Below are positions 1-12,860 of a stretch of DNA of 64,000 nucleotides, piece after piece (position 1 is the stretch's first letter; the number at the start of each line of letters is the position of its first letter). Source of the DNA: Tubiluchus corallicola (Eukaryota > Priapulida > Priapulimorpha > Priapulimorphida > Tubiluchidae); contig JAQGDQ010000157.1 in assembly GCA_030141605.1 (NCBI GenBank), positions 387,266 to 451,265 on the forward strand. The letters are read 5' to 3'. The notes beneath the pieces are model-generated. The model saw nothing but the letters and a program-made list of their open reading frames with translations, was not told where the DNA came from and searched no databases. Position numbers and translations under genes: made by a program.

Positions 1-67
1 GAACTGGTTCTATACTGTGAGCTGCTTAGAATGTATCGTGAACAACATTATCAAATGTATTTTGCAA

Positions 68-446
68 TAAGCATTTTCACAGTTTAAGTGAAAGGTTATT
101 GGTCAAGGTTAAGGTTAAGTGTACCACAGCAGTGCGTCTTAACTACAACCGTCATATGACATGTGGGTAAAGCAAAGCCATCTTCCACAGTAGTTCAGTA
201 ACTTCAGTTGTTTTACGCGCGGACTTTACTTAATTATGCATTAGTCTGTGTGTAGAGTGATTTACCAGCGGATATTGCTTGGGAACAAAAAAATGAACTA
301 GATAAAGTTCTAGTTAGCTGTTGAAATTGTTACTATTACAATAGCATGGCGCGTTACCAAGTGTACACAAATGCGTTGTCTGGTACACTTAATCTTTGAC
401 CTTTTCACGATCGTCATCAATCCTGGAACAGTGAAAAGGCTTGTTG
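68..446 (-). mobile_element. MITE-A copy 1 (inverted-repeat DNA transposon)
   Basis: The ends are imperfect inverted repeats of the AAGCCTTTTCACAGTT type. The interior matches five other copies in the window, including the conserved block around TACTTAATTATGCATTAGTCTG. No coding capacity is visible, so this is a non-autonomous element. Confidence 0.8.
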
Positions 447-2065
447 TGAACATGCCTCCTGCAGTCATAACTATGATCTATAATGCAGAATTAATGCATT
501 CAAATTAATCCACGCCTTTTGGTTGAAAGAATTCAAAACTTAAACTCTGGTTTGGTGATCAGTTTAATCTGGTCAGCAGTCAGTTGCCGAAAGCCTACAT
601 AACTATTACACAATTCCGCCTGTCTAGAACAGCCCAAGGCAACATGTGTCACATTTTAAAAACAGTAATGATTTTCTAATAACTAGTTTTTGTTATTCAA
701 CCACTTTGGAACGTCACTTTCTGTTTTCTTTTGAGAAATTTCTCGGTAAATTTTACTTCCTATTTACGTTTTGATGGATTGCTTATAAGTTATTTCCCGA
801 ACTTTGTCTGCGACAGCTTCAAAATAAGATTGCCATTGTCATACCCGTAAAGATACCTATAAATTTAAAGGGTACTTTGTCTTCCTTACGATTATGACTG
901 AAAAATAAGAGTTTTTTGAGATTTAAAGGGCACTTTGTCTTCTTTATGGTTATGACTGAAAAATAAAAGTTTTTTGAGATTTAAAGGGCACTTTGTCTTC
1001 TTTATGGTTATGACTGAAAAATAAAAGTTTTTTGAGATTTAAAGGGCACAAAAGTTAGAAAACGGCCACATTCGTAAACCTAATGCGTTGTCTGCGTGTG
1101 ACAGGGTCAAGAGTTTGGCGAGAGAGAGTAGTTCGGCGGGCAAACAAAGTATAATTGTTATGAAGTTTAGGAAGAAGTGAGAGTTACTGCAGGTAAAAGT
1201 AACATTAGGCTATTGTAATAGTAATAGGCAGTAGCTAAAGATTTTTAACAATGGGGTTTCTTTGTTTTTACCAAAATTATGTTTTCTAAGCCAGCGATAA
1301 AAATTATGTCTATGTCAACGCAAGGATAAATTTGCCATTCGTGCAGGTAGTGATGCGGTGGTGCCTATAGCAGAGCAGCGAATGGCTATGTGGCGGCTGA
1401 CAAAGTGAATGTTGAAATTTATTACAAAAGGTTAGATTTGAATGTTTCTGTTTGGCTGCTTATTAAACTTGTTATTACAGATCAGATTGCGAGTAAGTGT
1501 GAGCAAATAGTAATAATATGATCTGAAAAATCATGGAAAAAGATATATAATGTTAATAATATTGAAAACCTAACCACTGAAATTCTACGTGGATAAGTGC
1601 GCATGTTTGATATTTCTCAGTGCCTTACACTTGGTGAATGTTAACTCAGCACCCACTGAGGTGGTGCCCTCAGACCCTCAACTGCATTACCCACAGCCTC
1701 ATCACTCGCAAAGAGGAACTGATAACGCTCAATAACAAATCTTCAGTGTATTCAGAATTTAAAATTAGCAAAAATACTTTTTTTCTGTACAAATATAGCT
1801 GAGCTACAATATTTCCGCCTCTTGGAATAAACACTACAATTTGGACGTGCAGATTTTATTTGCCCCATTTTTAGCGAGGCTCAGTTCCGAGTGACCAAGA
1901 GCACAGGTTGTATAACAGCTCATTAGCGCTTCTAACAACAGCAACGGTAGCGGCAAATACCATTCATTTATTGCTCCTATTTCCTTTAAAAGGTGACTGC
2001 ACTTGTGCACTAAGCTTTTGACAAAGGTTTCAGGTTACAACAGCCTAAACAGTGTGAGATGCTTT
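447..2065. other. Non-genic stretch with a 58-bp tandem array
   Basis: No gene is supported. A 58-bp unit repeats about three times at 863-1050. A short GC-richer blip at 1080-1193 ends in a possible splice donor (CTGCAG/GTAAAA), and a possible small exon lies at 1348-1404 behind a fair acceptor. Neither shows a sustained reading frame. They could be 5' exons of the receptor-like gene downstream, but this is not shown. Confidence 0.4.
863..1050. repeat. 58-bp tandem repeat, about 3.2 copies
   Basis: The phrase ATTTAAAGGG recurs at 863, 921, 979 and 1037, an exact 58-bp period. The units are almost identical, which suggests recent expansion. Confidence 0.9.
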
Positions 2066-2700
2066 AAACACTCCGCTTACATAAAGCTTAAAAATTTGTC
2101 TTGAAATTTTATACTACTTACATATGCCTTTTTGTATACAGGGCTTGCATCGGTAGTAATGTTGTATAAAACATGTAAATTTAAACTCCCGTAATGACCA
2201 TTAGACGCAGCCATTTTAATGGTAGGTCGTTTGAAACAAGTTTAGATAATATTGCGTGAGTTCGAAAAAACAATCAGAGCAGTCGTAGCACACATGTTGC
2301 TAACTAAGCAAAATTTCAAATTTCTGTATCTTGTCAATAAGATTAAAAATACGTTTTTTGGTTAGTGAGTGGCGCGCACTGGAGGGTGAGCCAGCGTTAT
2401 TTTACCAATTGGTATGAACATTTAAAATTATTATTTCTAGTTACATAAGTCTTTCCAGCACATAAGCGAAATGCTAGGTAATATAGAATTGCATGGAAAG
2501 TTTTTAGGAGATTGTTTAACATTGCCTTTTCTTCCCCTGACTCACGTTGTGTGTATATGACATCATGTAATGGCGCAGTCGGTACAGTATTGCGAGAGAT
2601 TTAAAATGAAAACTAACAAAAAAGCCTTTCAACGCGAGTACGATATATGCATAACATTGCTGTAAAGTAATATAATTTTTAAGGAGATATATATGAAGGT
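2066..2700 (+). mobile_element. MITE-B copy 1
   Basis: About 620 bp, sharing with the copies near 10.3, 32.3 and 43.0 kb the blocks CATTTTAATGGTAGGTCG, TCAATAAGATTAAAAATACG and TTATTTCTAGTTACATAAG. No ORF of note. An opposite-strand copy follows directly. Confidence 0.8.
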
Positions 2701-2819
2701 TTTGCGGACTTTGATCGTTTAGAAAGTGACTGAAATACATTTAAAGGGGAAGAAAGGGGAAATTGTAAAGCATTGGAAAGTAAATTGCAACGAACGTTCA
2801 ATGCAAACTTATGTTAGTT

Positions 2820-3255
2820 AACATTACGTTTACCTGTTTAAAAGACTTATGTAACTAGAAAAGAAAATTCTTAATAATTTGAAATATTCGCCCTACCTGA
2901 TAGAATGACACTCTATCGCGATCCCAATGTGCACGACTGAATCACCAAAAGCACATTATTGATCTTAGTGAAAATATAAAGTGATTTAAACTTTGCATAG
3001 CTAGTGAAGAGTTTGCTACGGATGCTCTAATTATTTTTCAAACTTTACGCAATGTTATCTAAACTTGTTTTAAACGACTTACTGTTAAAATGGCTGCGCC
3101 TAGTTGATCGCGGGAATTTAAATTTTACAAAATTTTGTATACAGCATTATTGTCTAACGCAAGCTCTGTATCCAGTAAGACGTCATGAAAGTGATATAAA
3201 ATTTCAAGACTAGTTTTTAAGCTTTATTCATAGGAATGTTTTCTTGTGATTTTCA
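2820..3255 (-). mobile_element. MITE-B copy 2 (truncated, reverse)
   Basis: Reverse-complement relative of the preceding element. AAAATGGCTGCGCC and the CTTATGTAACTAGAAA block are recognisable. One end is missing and part of the interior has been replaced. Confidence 0.7.
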
Positions 3256-3559
3256 GGTGCAAAGATATTACAAAACATAAAAACTAAAAGCTGTACAAAA
3301 GAGAGACACTGGAATGAAAAACTGGCAGCCAAAGTTAATTAACTAAATAGTATAATTGTCCACAAGGCCTAAATACTACAACTTATAAGTTCGAATTTTA
3401 CAAAATTGTAGCAATAGTTGTGTTTTATACTGAACATGGAGCAGCTAAAATTTCCACAGTACATTATACACTTTACACAATTTAATTTTGCAATATGCAT
3501 GTATTGAATTCATTGAATTCACCCTATTTCCTACACAATTATAAATCACTATTAAAATA

Positions 3560-3750
3560 ATGAATGAATGAATGAATGAATGAATGAATGAATGAATAGA
3601 TAGATAGATAAATAGATAGATAATGGTTGTATGGATGGATAAATGATTGAATGAATGAATGGATAGACAGACAGACAGACAGACAGACAAATGATTGAAT
3701 GAATGAATGGATAGACAGACAGACAGACAGACGGACAGACAGACAGACAT
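3560..3750. repeat. Compound tetranucleotide microsatellite
   Basis: Runs of GAAT, then GATA, then GACA, with the GAAT-GACA block repeated. It explains the Ser/Val/Cys-Leu-rich open frames on the reverse strand. Confidence 0.95.
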
Positions 3751-4427
3751 ATATATTTATTGTTGTAGACTGTATAATTTGCTGTCAAAATCTATATTAA
3801 ACGTTAACTATGATCCTACTAGTTTAGACGCTTTAGCCGCAAAATCGTCAATTAGCATAATTACTTTAATACGAGACGCCATGGGAGTTACGCTATTTGC
3901 TCCACTTTCGTTTTATGTAAATAGGCTTTCGTGTGGTCAGTTCTCATTGTTGCCTTGGTGGAGAATACTGGCACAGTACACTTTTCGTTTAATCCATTGA
4001 TCAGGAGGAAAGCCACGTCGTCTTTGTTTAACCCTTAAAAATGAAAAACATGCTGCAGTGTTACTTTTTCTTGCTGACAATAACAGAGGGCATTATCAAG
4101 TACACCAAAGTGTTTACAACACTGGCGTCGTCTCCTGTAAGCATTGCTGGTAAGCAGTAGAAACTGGAATGCATTTTCAACAAATTGTTTTTAGCGAGCA
4201 TGTTTTTCACAATCGTGCTAGTTGGTTCATGTGAAAAATACGTCACGCATGCCTACGATAAAATAAAACAAGCTTACAAGTGGGGTAGAGTACTTAAGAG
4301 AGTCGAGTGACTAGCTCCTAGCGTATAATTGAAAAAGGTTTTTCCTGCGTTCTTATCAACTGTTTGCACGGAAGGACAGACAAACAGATGGACAGACAGA
4401 TAGGCAGGGAGATAGACAGACAGCGCG

Positions 4428-4433
<6 letters not shown>

Positions 4434-4471
<38 letters not shown>
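4434..4471. repeat. (GA)n microsatellite
   Basis: Uninterrupted GA dinucleotides following a degenerate GACA/GATA patch. Confidence 0.95.
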
Positions 4472-4475
<4 letters not shown>

Positions 4476-4839
4476 TTGACAGAGAAATAAACATAAAAAG
4501 GTCTAAAAGAGCAAAATTGGAATAAGTAACCTAGTCCCGTGGTGCTAACAGAAAACCTCTGTTACAAGTATATGCCGTGTTACAAGTGCAAGTTACATAT
4601 TGCTTCTTTAAACCTTACCTGTCTTCTAGATAGGTTTGAAGCAAAGCTTATTAACTGTTGTTTGCCACAATTACATCAGCGAGGACTTTTTAAGCGTTTC
4701 CGGCGAATAAATGAACCGATTTCGCCGGATGTGTCACGAGCCGCTTCCGGTATGGCGGCGTCTGAAGTAGTATAGTATTGTACTGTAATTGTCACACGAG
4801 AAAATAGTCACACGAACCACTATACGGTAGAGGTGAGTT

Positions 4840-5200
4840 TCCAACGTTCGAGTTCGAATCAAATTCGAATGTACAAATTCGATTCGAACGAGTTTTTTTA
4901 GTTCGAATTAGATTTCAACCTAAAATTGTAGATTCGAATAATTTACACTTCAACTACATACGTTCTTTGTCATTAAAACGTTTGCAGCATCATGCAGTCA
5001 GCACAGTTTACCTGTGATTTCTGTGTACAATTTTTAAACAAATTATTAGTGTTTTTACTGTAGAACGAAATTAGATAATATGCTCGTCTTATGTGAGAAT
5101 GCTCTTTATTCGAAAATCTTTACAACTGCAGTCAAATTCGAAATCTCGAAATGCAGTTTTGGTTTGAGTTCGAAAATTGCAAATTCTATTCGATTTGATG
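4840..5200. repeat. TTCGAA-rich block
   Basis: TTCGAA and TTCGA motifs recur at a density unlike the surrounding sequence, in both orientations. This is likely a decayed inverted-repeat element, but I could not define its ends. Confidence 0.4.
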
Positions 5201-5487
5201 TCGCTTCTGATAGAGAATGCTTACCCCTGCTACACAGAGGAAGCAATAGCTTAGAATACGAATATAATTACGGTAAACTTCCTCTTGAAAAAGTGACAAT
5301 GAATATTGTATGCAGAGCTAGAAGCTGTATAGTGTCCCTTTCAAAGCTTTTTTGAAGAGACTTGTTCAGAATGACGCTGTATAAATGTTCCAGTCGAGTT
5401 CCGATGGTTTACCGGATCTATGTGATTCTAATTGCCCAATCAGTTTGATTGTACGGTGTGCAATTTTTAAAAAAGAAAAGACTGCAG

Positions 5488-5490
<3 letters not shown>

Positions 5491-5575
<85 letters not shown>
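5491..5575. repeat. (GT)n microsatellite, about 85 bp
   Basis: Perfect GT dinucleotide run. Potential Z-DNA. Confidence 0.97.
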
Positions 5576-5577
<2 letters not shown>

Positions 5578-6156
5578 ATGGGTTTACAGTTTAAGATTGG
5601 GTCCGGCTTTCCTTTAATATTTAGTAAAAGCGCATATTGAAAATGAGTCTTATTAAGAATACACCTTTTTAAAGTTGCAACATGAAATAATTTTATGAAG
5701 CTGTCATAAGCCCTGAAACGAACGTAAGTTTTTTAAAAATATGTAAAATTGATTTTTTTTACTCAAACAGGTATTTCGAAAATTTTGGCAGTGATTAGTA
5801 ATTCTTAAGTATATAATTACGTTCGCAATCATGTTTTGAAGCATAGTTTTAGCATTTAATCTCTGTAATGATCGAGCCTAATAATTGGTCTTGCTTTCCT
5901 GGAAACGAACATGTACTCAGTCAAAAATAGTAATGCCCTTTAAAGTGCATGAAATACTATGATTAAAGTGTTTCGGTTTCTCTGCGGTTAAAGCGTTTGT
6001 TGAACATATTTTCCAACGAAGCTGAAATGTTGTTATTTCATCGATGCTAAATATGCTGTAATAACAGACGCTTGTCAGCGTTCAGCAATCATATAGTTCA
6101 TTTTTACAATAGCGTAGTTCCCGTGTAAACTAAATTTATCAAGCGAGGAGAATAAG

Positions 6157-6190
<34 letters not shown>

Positions 6191-9133
6191 GCAGAAAGAG
6201 AGCCCTTGACTTAGCATCCGGAGGTATACGGCGGCTGTAGTAGTTACAGTAGAAAAATAATAATCAACTGTTACAACGGACTGCCAAGGATCCTTGAAGA
6301 AAAAATGTAAATATCGCCTCTCCTTGTGTGTGTTTGCAGAGCGAAGTAGCTTTCCAGTATAAATGTTTGAAAAGCAAACTTGCCGAGAGGCAGAGATATC
6401 CGAGCCGCTATATGTAGGTCTTTAGAACTGGTCAGATAATCCTCAAAGTAGGTTCGGACATTGTGTCCACTCGGGACAAAGGAAGATCAAGTTAGACAGA
6501 ATCGACCAGTTCTTTCTCTAAGAAGCTCAAAACTAATGAGGCGTGGTTATTACTCACTTTATTACTCAGATAATCTTAAATCGTGTTTTCCCAGGAGGTG
6601 CGGTGCGAAGTTTTAACCGACGCAAGTTCTCTTTAGGCTCAATTTTTCCTCAATGTTAACATTTTTATCTGCGTTTGACAGTTGTATGATCCTAATAGTG
6701 TTAGGTGTCCCAGATAGATAGATAAGCCTAGATAGATGGACAAATGGTCGTGTCTTCCAAGGGCTGCTTTGAAAGTGTATGAACTGATGGAGAGGGGGAT
6801 TGTACATTGTTCACTATCCACTAACAAAGCTTCAACAGTCAGAAACTTTATGCTTTAAAAATACATTGCTTGTTTTTAACATTTTCCCTGTTGCTAAGCC
6901 TGTCCGCGGAGTTCGAAGGAACTCGAGTTGGTACTCGAATTGAATTTCAACTTCAGATTTTTTACAGAGTTGGATTAATGGAGACGTAGCAGAAGAAATC
7001 TGCAGATTCTGGACGTGGCGACAAATGTTATCGATGCCACATTTCAATTATTTTCATGAATAAAAAGCTGTTTTGTGTTAGAATGTGACTTCTTATAATT
7101 CAGTTTAATGCAGCATGTGTGTTTTAATACCACCTAGACACGCGAACGAACCAAAACTATCATTCTTTCACAGGTGTTATGTGTATATATTATTAGGTGA
7201 TTCAGATACCTCTGTGATGCTGCGAATTCAGTATTTTATTGCAGAAATTATCTGTTTATCCTTGTTGACCGTGATATCCGCGTTCGGGTATCTAATTAAC
7301 CAAAAAATTCAGTTCAGTTATATCTCAAATAAAATTCATTCTATGTAATAAAACTTGTAGTCGTAAAAGACAAATTTCATGAATTCATACAGGTAACCAG
7401 TACAAGGGAAGCTTTGTGTGCCAACTTTGGCTGTACTTTCTAATTACTCAAATAGCTGATTACATCATGGCCAGGCATAATAAATGAATTTTACGATTTT
7501 GCTAATAAATTATTCAAATGAATTAAGGTGTGGGAATTAGTGAAGCTTATACGAGGCGTGCATACAAGTCTGCAGGTATTACAGGTGTGAACTTGCACGG
7601 AATGTAGGTAAAAGTCGGACAGGTAAAAATGGCACAAGAAAAAATGGTACAGAAAAATTGTACAGAAAATGGCACGGTAAACATGGCACAGGAAAAAATA
7701 GCTCAAAAGGAAAAGTAGGAAAAATTGTACAGAAGTTATTTTGATGCAAATAGTAGGAAGCAGATCTCTACCAATCCTGAACGTGTTCGTCTGATTCTTT
7801 TGAAAGAAAAATGTAAAACAAAGACAAATAAGCAAACACACAAAAGCGTGCCTCTATAAAAGTATTTTATAGACTAGCAAAAGGTTCTCAAAATATTTTG
7901 TTCATTAAGTAGAATTATAATCAATAATGCACGAACATTCCACACAGTGTTTGTCTACATCTCTTTAATCATTTGGCGATGGTAATAAACTGACAAATAT
8001 ACGTATTTACATATTAAGTCATTTTATAAGGCTATATAAGCATGCATAAGCAAAGACTATAGGCAGCGTCACATAGTTTTCTAAGTGAGAATTTCTCGCA
8101 ATGAAACTTGGAACTAACTCGTGGTTGTTTCTCTTGGTCGAGATAATAGAAAAAGTTATCATTCTAGCGAAGTCCTTCTTTTTCTAAAGGGCTGTAGCAC
8201 TGCCTCTCAGACCTCTACGACGTGGAGATCCAACACCAGGTGCCCCATTTTCTTCTCTATCTTCAAAACATGTAGTGTTCTTTGGACATTATACGCACGT
8301 TTGTTTTTATTTAGAAAATGACATTTTAATTTTATGAAAAGTCGTGGCCTGAGGAACAGCTGAACGACGATCGAACTTAAATGGTCCGGAGCTTGGTCAA
8401 TAAATGGATAACGGTTTGGGGAGTTCCAACCGAAAAATTGCTTCTGAGTGTATCGATCTGTTAGTACTTCTCAGTTCTGCTTGGTTGAGAGAGGATGTAT
8501 TTGAACACCACTAGGATACCGATGCTCGTTCAATGTCTCATTTTAGAGGATCATTCTTCTTCGTCATTAGCTAGATTTCGTTCTGTAGATAGAGACGTAT
8601 TGTAGATAAAAACCAGTATTACGTACTTTATTTTGTACCGGTATATGTAAAACTGCAGGTATATATAACAAATTGGCACATTTTTGTGTAATTTGGTACT
8701 CTGTCTCGTTCACATATTAGAAGTAATACAAACTTTAGAACTGTTTTTCATCTTTGTCTGATATTGCACGATGATTTTTCACAATACAGTAAGTGCCAGC
8801 ACTCTGCATGTACGTAATAAGCTTCATGTATTTTTTGTTTGGTGACATTCTGTAGTGCTTAATTACATTAGCTACTGTTGAGAAACTTAGACCAAAGTCC
8901 AGGGATTGGTTCTAATGTAACCTGGAGAACGTATCAATACAACAGCCTTGGTTAAGGTGTGTGAGATTTGAGAACGTAATTTTTAACTGCAAAAATAAGT
9001 GTATTTTCTTACGTTAACATTAATTTTAATTTTTGCGAAGGTAGCTTCAGTGTCAAGACTATCAGCAGATTATTAAAATAGAGCCAGTGCGATTAGTCCG
9101 TACAAAAAACGTTAATATTCTAAAGGAACTACA
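5576..9133. other. Non-genic stretch, no gene recognised
   Basis: AT-rich with scattered short open frames and a short CA/GA patch (6157-6190). A degenerate ATGGCAC/GGTACAGAAAA repeat lies at 7620-7735. No frame has coherent composition plus splice signals. I see no RNA gene. Confidence 0.4.
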
Positions 9134-9522
9134 ATAAGCCTTTTCACAGTTCCAGCGATTGATGATGATCGTGAAAAGGTCAAAGGTTAAGTATAACAGA
9201 TAACGTATTTGTGTACACTTGACAACGCCTCGCAGCCCATGCTATTGTAATAGTAACAGTTTTAAGAACTAGCTAGAACCTTACCTAGTTCGTTCTTTCT
9301 TTTTCCCAACCAAGATCCTCCTAGAAAATTTTATGCCCAGACTAGTGCATAATTAAGTAAAGCCCACGTAAACAACTGACGTTATTGAACTGACGCGGCA
9401 GCCGGCTTTGCTTTACCCACGCGTCTCGTGACGGTTGTAGTTTAAGACGCGTTGCTGTGGTACACTTAAACTTTGACCTACAGCAACTGCGCGTGCGCAC
9501 AACGAAAGTGTGAAAAGGCTTA
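9134..9522 (+). mobile_element. MITE-A copy 2
   Basis: Ends AATAAGCCTTTTCACAGTT and GTGTGAAAAGGCTTATT are inverted repeats. The DR1-like motif AGGTCAAAGGTTA is at 9177-9189, and a CGCGTGCGCA block lies near the other end. About 390 bp, no ORF. Confidence 0.9.
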
Positions 9523-9787
9523 TTATCATAATTATTCTATCTAATGTAATTGTAAAACTATGTATAGCAGATAAAGGCAACATTACTTTGTTAAGTTTAT
9601 TTTTCTATCGGATTAAAATGATATTTTACTCTACTGAACTGAAAATGCATCTGTGTTTCAGTTTTTCTAACACTTGCCTTTTATAATAGATATATTGTCC
9701 AGGACTGGACATGGCAGTCAATTAAAACTTATCTACTCGAGTCCTTCAGACTTATCCATCTTCAAAGTCACTGTCTTTCTTACTTAG

Positions 9788-10000
9788 CCAGTTGTGGCGA
9801 CAAGAATTGTCTCTCGTGGGACAAGCGGAAATTTCTTTGACTACGCCGACTTGTTCAGGGACAAAGAAGTTGGCTTAGTGGGTCAATTAAACATTAATTA
9901 CGGCGTGCGCATTATCTACGACACTCACATTAATTACGCTGTACGCTTCATCTACGATACACACGCACCTCTGTTCACTTTCTCTAGAACCGTTGTGTCG
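9788..10000 (+). CDS. Candidate upstream exon of the receptor-like gene
   Basis: A good acceptor (TTTCTTACTTAG) opens a 213-nt frame of 71 codons that ends at a fair donor (TCG/GTAAAT), in phase 0 to match the phase 0 start of the exon at 14018. Codon use is richer in GC than the flanks. Inside lies an in-phase 36-bp duplication giving INYGVRIIYDTH then INYAVRFIYDTH. The protein is mostly hydrophilic and I recognise no domain. If the donor is not used, the frame stops at 10025. It could belong to another gene or be a decayed exon. Confidence 0.4.
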
Positions 10001-10316
10001 GTAAATCCGGATGTTGTTTTCCAATAAATCTCCTCTTTCTACTGCCGACGAGAACTGGCCTGAACTCGTTAGAGGAGCTTTATCTCATCCTGGGCAGAAA
10101 TCAGTGCAGAAATGATGAAATTGCAAAAGTAAAATCACCTACTGAGATCCTCTGATTTTGATAAAAACATGATTTTACGATAACCTATTGCACTTGCAGT
10201 TTATTTGCTCAAACTAACTTTTTGTGCGGGGGAGGGGTGAGGGAAACTTGATAATCAAAAATATTTTTGTATTCTTGGTAACACGAAAATCTCTGCCCTG
10301 TTTTAACTGCTTAAAT

Positions 10317-10983
10317 CACAAGAAAACCTTCCACTTGCATAGAGCTTAAATATTCGTCTTGAAATACCCCTTTCATACTGCCTTTTTACATGCAGGGCTT
10401 ACGTCGGCAGTAACGCTGTATAAAATCTCTAAATTTAAACTCCCGCGACGACCGTTAGACGCAGCAATTTTAATGGTAGGTCGTTTGAAACAAGTTTAGC
10501 TAATATTGCGTGAAGTTTGAAAAAATAATCAGAGCATTCGTAGTACACATGTTACTAACTAAGTAGAATTTTAAATTCTGTATCTTGTCAATAAGATTAA
10601 AAATACGTTTTTTGGTTAGTGAGTGGCGCACCCCGGAAGGTGAACCAGCTACATTTTACCAAATGGTACGCATATTTTAAATTATTATTTCTAGTTACAT
10701 AAGTCTTTTCAGCAGGTAAGCAAAAAGCTAAGGAATATAGATTTGCACGGAAAGTTTTTGGGACATAATTTAACATTTCCTTTTCTTCCCCTTTTTTACG
10801 TTTGCGTAGTGACGTCATGTAATGGCGCCGTGGGAACAGTATTGCAGGAGCTTTAAGATGAAAACAAACAAAAATCCTTCTAACGCGAGTACGACGTATG
10901 CGTATAATTGCTATAAAGTAATATAATTTTTCAAGGCGAGTTTTCTGAAGCCTACTTCAGGTGCGCCTTTTCTTCTCCTTTAA
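10317..10983 (+). mobile_element. MITE-B copy 3
   Basis: Near full-length copy, from ACAAGAAAACCTTCC to CTTTTCTTCTCCTTT. Both ends begin with CAAGAAAA or GAGAAGAAAA when read inward. It shares the whole interior with copies 1, 4 and 5. Confidence 0.85.
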
Positions 10984-10985
10984 GT

Positions 10986-12330
10986 GATGTGTAAATCACT
11001 TCTGCCTGCAGATTTATTGTGCTATTTGTATAATAATAAAGGTTTATCATCATCATCATATACCCTGTTTCTATACAAAATGGTATTCTGCAAGCTAGAT
11101 TTCATCACTCAACGCATGCAGAACCTAGATAACGCAATGCTTATGGCGGAACCGGAATCCACTTCGTCATCAAGGAAAATATTTTGAAATAAGGGACTGA
11201 CTTGCAGATGTGTCGCTTTACTGCAACGAAAGAGATGGATGATGGCAGAATGCCTGGTGAAATTGCCCAGAATCATTTTTCGACTATCTCTCATCTCTTT
11301 AAAAATCAGGACTGCGTAACTCTCATAATGAAGATGGAACAGTGACCTGAGCATTTTAATAATGACACTAAGTCTTGCCTTTCGACCAATTTTCCAAATA
11401 AGACTATCAACCGGCGATAAGACCTCGAAAATTTAAGTTCCTCATAAAAATGCCGACAGTGTCACCACTGTAGCGTTTTAATGGATGTTTATTATTGTAC
11501 TTTATGACTTAAAATTTAGGTTGACTATGGGCGTAAATTATGTACGCCTCTTGCTCCTTTAGTTTACAACTGAGTGAACTTGTTTTATGAGCACTTAATT
11601 GCACTTTGTCAATTTGAAATCTAGCACTATATTTATTTTTGGTAAAGGTTTTGATATAATCATGAGTATCATATCTCACCACACTGCACACAAAAACCAT
11701 GTATTTATATATATCTGGAAAAGTGTATATCGTCTCCTCTATAAGGACTCACCTATCACCTCTCACCTATAAGTTTCGTTTATTAATAATCAGTATAATA
11801 ATAATAATAATTCGTAGGAATGGTTATTCTGCGCGATCTATGTACTTATTTCCTTCACAGTAAACAATACGATTACACGGTCAACTTCTGCTATTTAGGG
11901 CGATTTCACATGTATCTGAAATCTCTGTTTGTGAAATAGGCCTAATTGTGAACCGCAAAACACGAGGACAAACTAACAAGGTGGTATATCCGGTGATAGC
12001 ATACCGTACTTCCGGTGATGTCAAATATGTGTTTTTATACATTTTTGTTTAAACCACCTGACATATAGCTTTACAAGTGCTATACTTATGAATCAATTGC
12101 ACTCTGCTTTGGAGTTTAGACAGCTAAAACTATTCACCTGAGAAAAAATCATGTACACCGTTGTTACCATGAAAACGAAATCAACACTGACATGCCGTTT
12201 GTTGTGTGCAGACGATCTTTCCGCAAAAATGCCATTTTCGTCACTAAAAATCAAGCCAAAAGAAATAATCAGTAGTCAGTTTGTACAGGTATTTCAAAGC
12301 ACTTATTATTAAAACATTACAACCTTTGGT
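10986..12330. other. Non-genic stretch
   Basis: Holds an ATAATAATAAAGG-ATC tail-like patch (11028-11060), a possible retroelement 3' end. No coding exon is supported. Confidence 0.35.
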
Positions 12331-12362
12331 AAAAGACAACCTTTATTTACAACTGTTTAAAA

Positions 12363-12860
12363 AACATGTCCAGGCACTCTAAAGTAAGAACATGTGAACA
12401 TCTGGGTATTTCGTCTAGAACTGGCAAGAAATTAAAAAATTCTCATCAACCCAGCATTAATGACCATATTTGTGACTCTGGCCACAAAGCTGATTTTAAT
12501 AATTTCAGTATTGTGACCAAAGCTACAAATAACAGGTACTTATTAATAAAAGAGTTTATCTATGTACCCTAATAAGCCTTCTCTTATTGTGCAAAGTACT
12601 TCATTTCGGTTAGCTTTGTTTTCAAACACTTAGCTATAGATCTGTTACTGTACCTATTTCTTTTCTACAGGTCTGTTTATGAATTACTTTGGCTTCTTTG
12701 TAAATACATAATTAGTACATAATGTTATATACTGTAGGTTCTGCTTAATTAAACTGGTTGTTCCTTGCATAGTGTACCAGTGATGATGACAGCTGTCAAA
12801 ACGTTTGGACATGTTTTTAAACAGTTGTAAATTAGCGTTTTAATAAAAGTTGAGTTGTTT
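12363..12860 (+). mobile_element. Penelope-like element, 3' fragment with endonuclease end
   Basis: The 68-residue frame at 12366-12572 carries RTCEHLGISSRTGKK, then a DHICDSGH Cys/His stretch and a final LLIKEFIY. This is the usual C-terminal order of the GIY-YIG endonuclease of Penelope-like retroelements. The reverse transcriptase is missing, so the copy is 5'-truncated. About 200 bp downstream, a TGATGATGACAGCTGTC-ACG stretch and a final TTTTAATAAAAG resemble the 3' UTR of such elements. Family assignment is from memory of the motif pattern. Confidence 0.65.

Larger units (their letters stand above)
3256..4780. other. Non-genic stretch dominated by tetranucleotide repeats
   Basis: Holds GAAT/GATA/GACA arrays (3560-3750), a GACA/GATA patch (4375-4422) and a GA tract. 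At 4730-4765 a GC-rich patch combines a CTTCCGG (ETS-type) and an ATGGCGGC (YY1-type) motif, which is promoter-like. No exon follows it convincingly. Confidence 0.4.

Noticed and set aside
3445-3788. Reverse-strand frames rich in Ser-Val-Cys-Leu
   Set aside because: Direct translation of GACA/GATA/GAAT microsatellites.
3707-4000. Plus-strand frame with a hydrophobic stretch after the GACA array
   Set aside because: The first part is microsatellite. The rest lacks a usable acceptor, so I cannot join it to the receptor-like gene.
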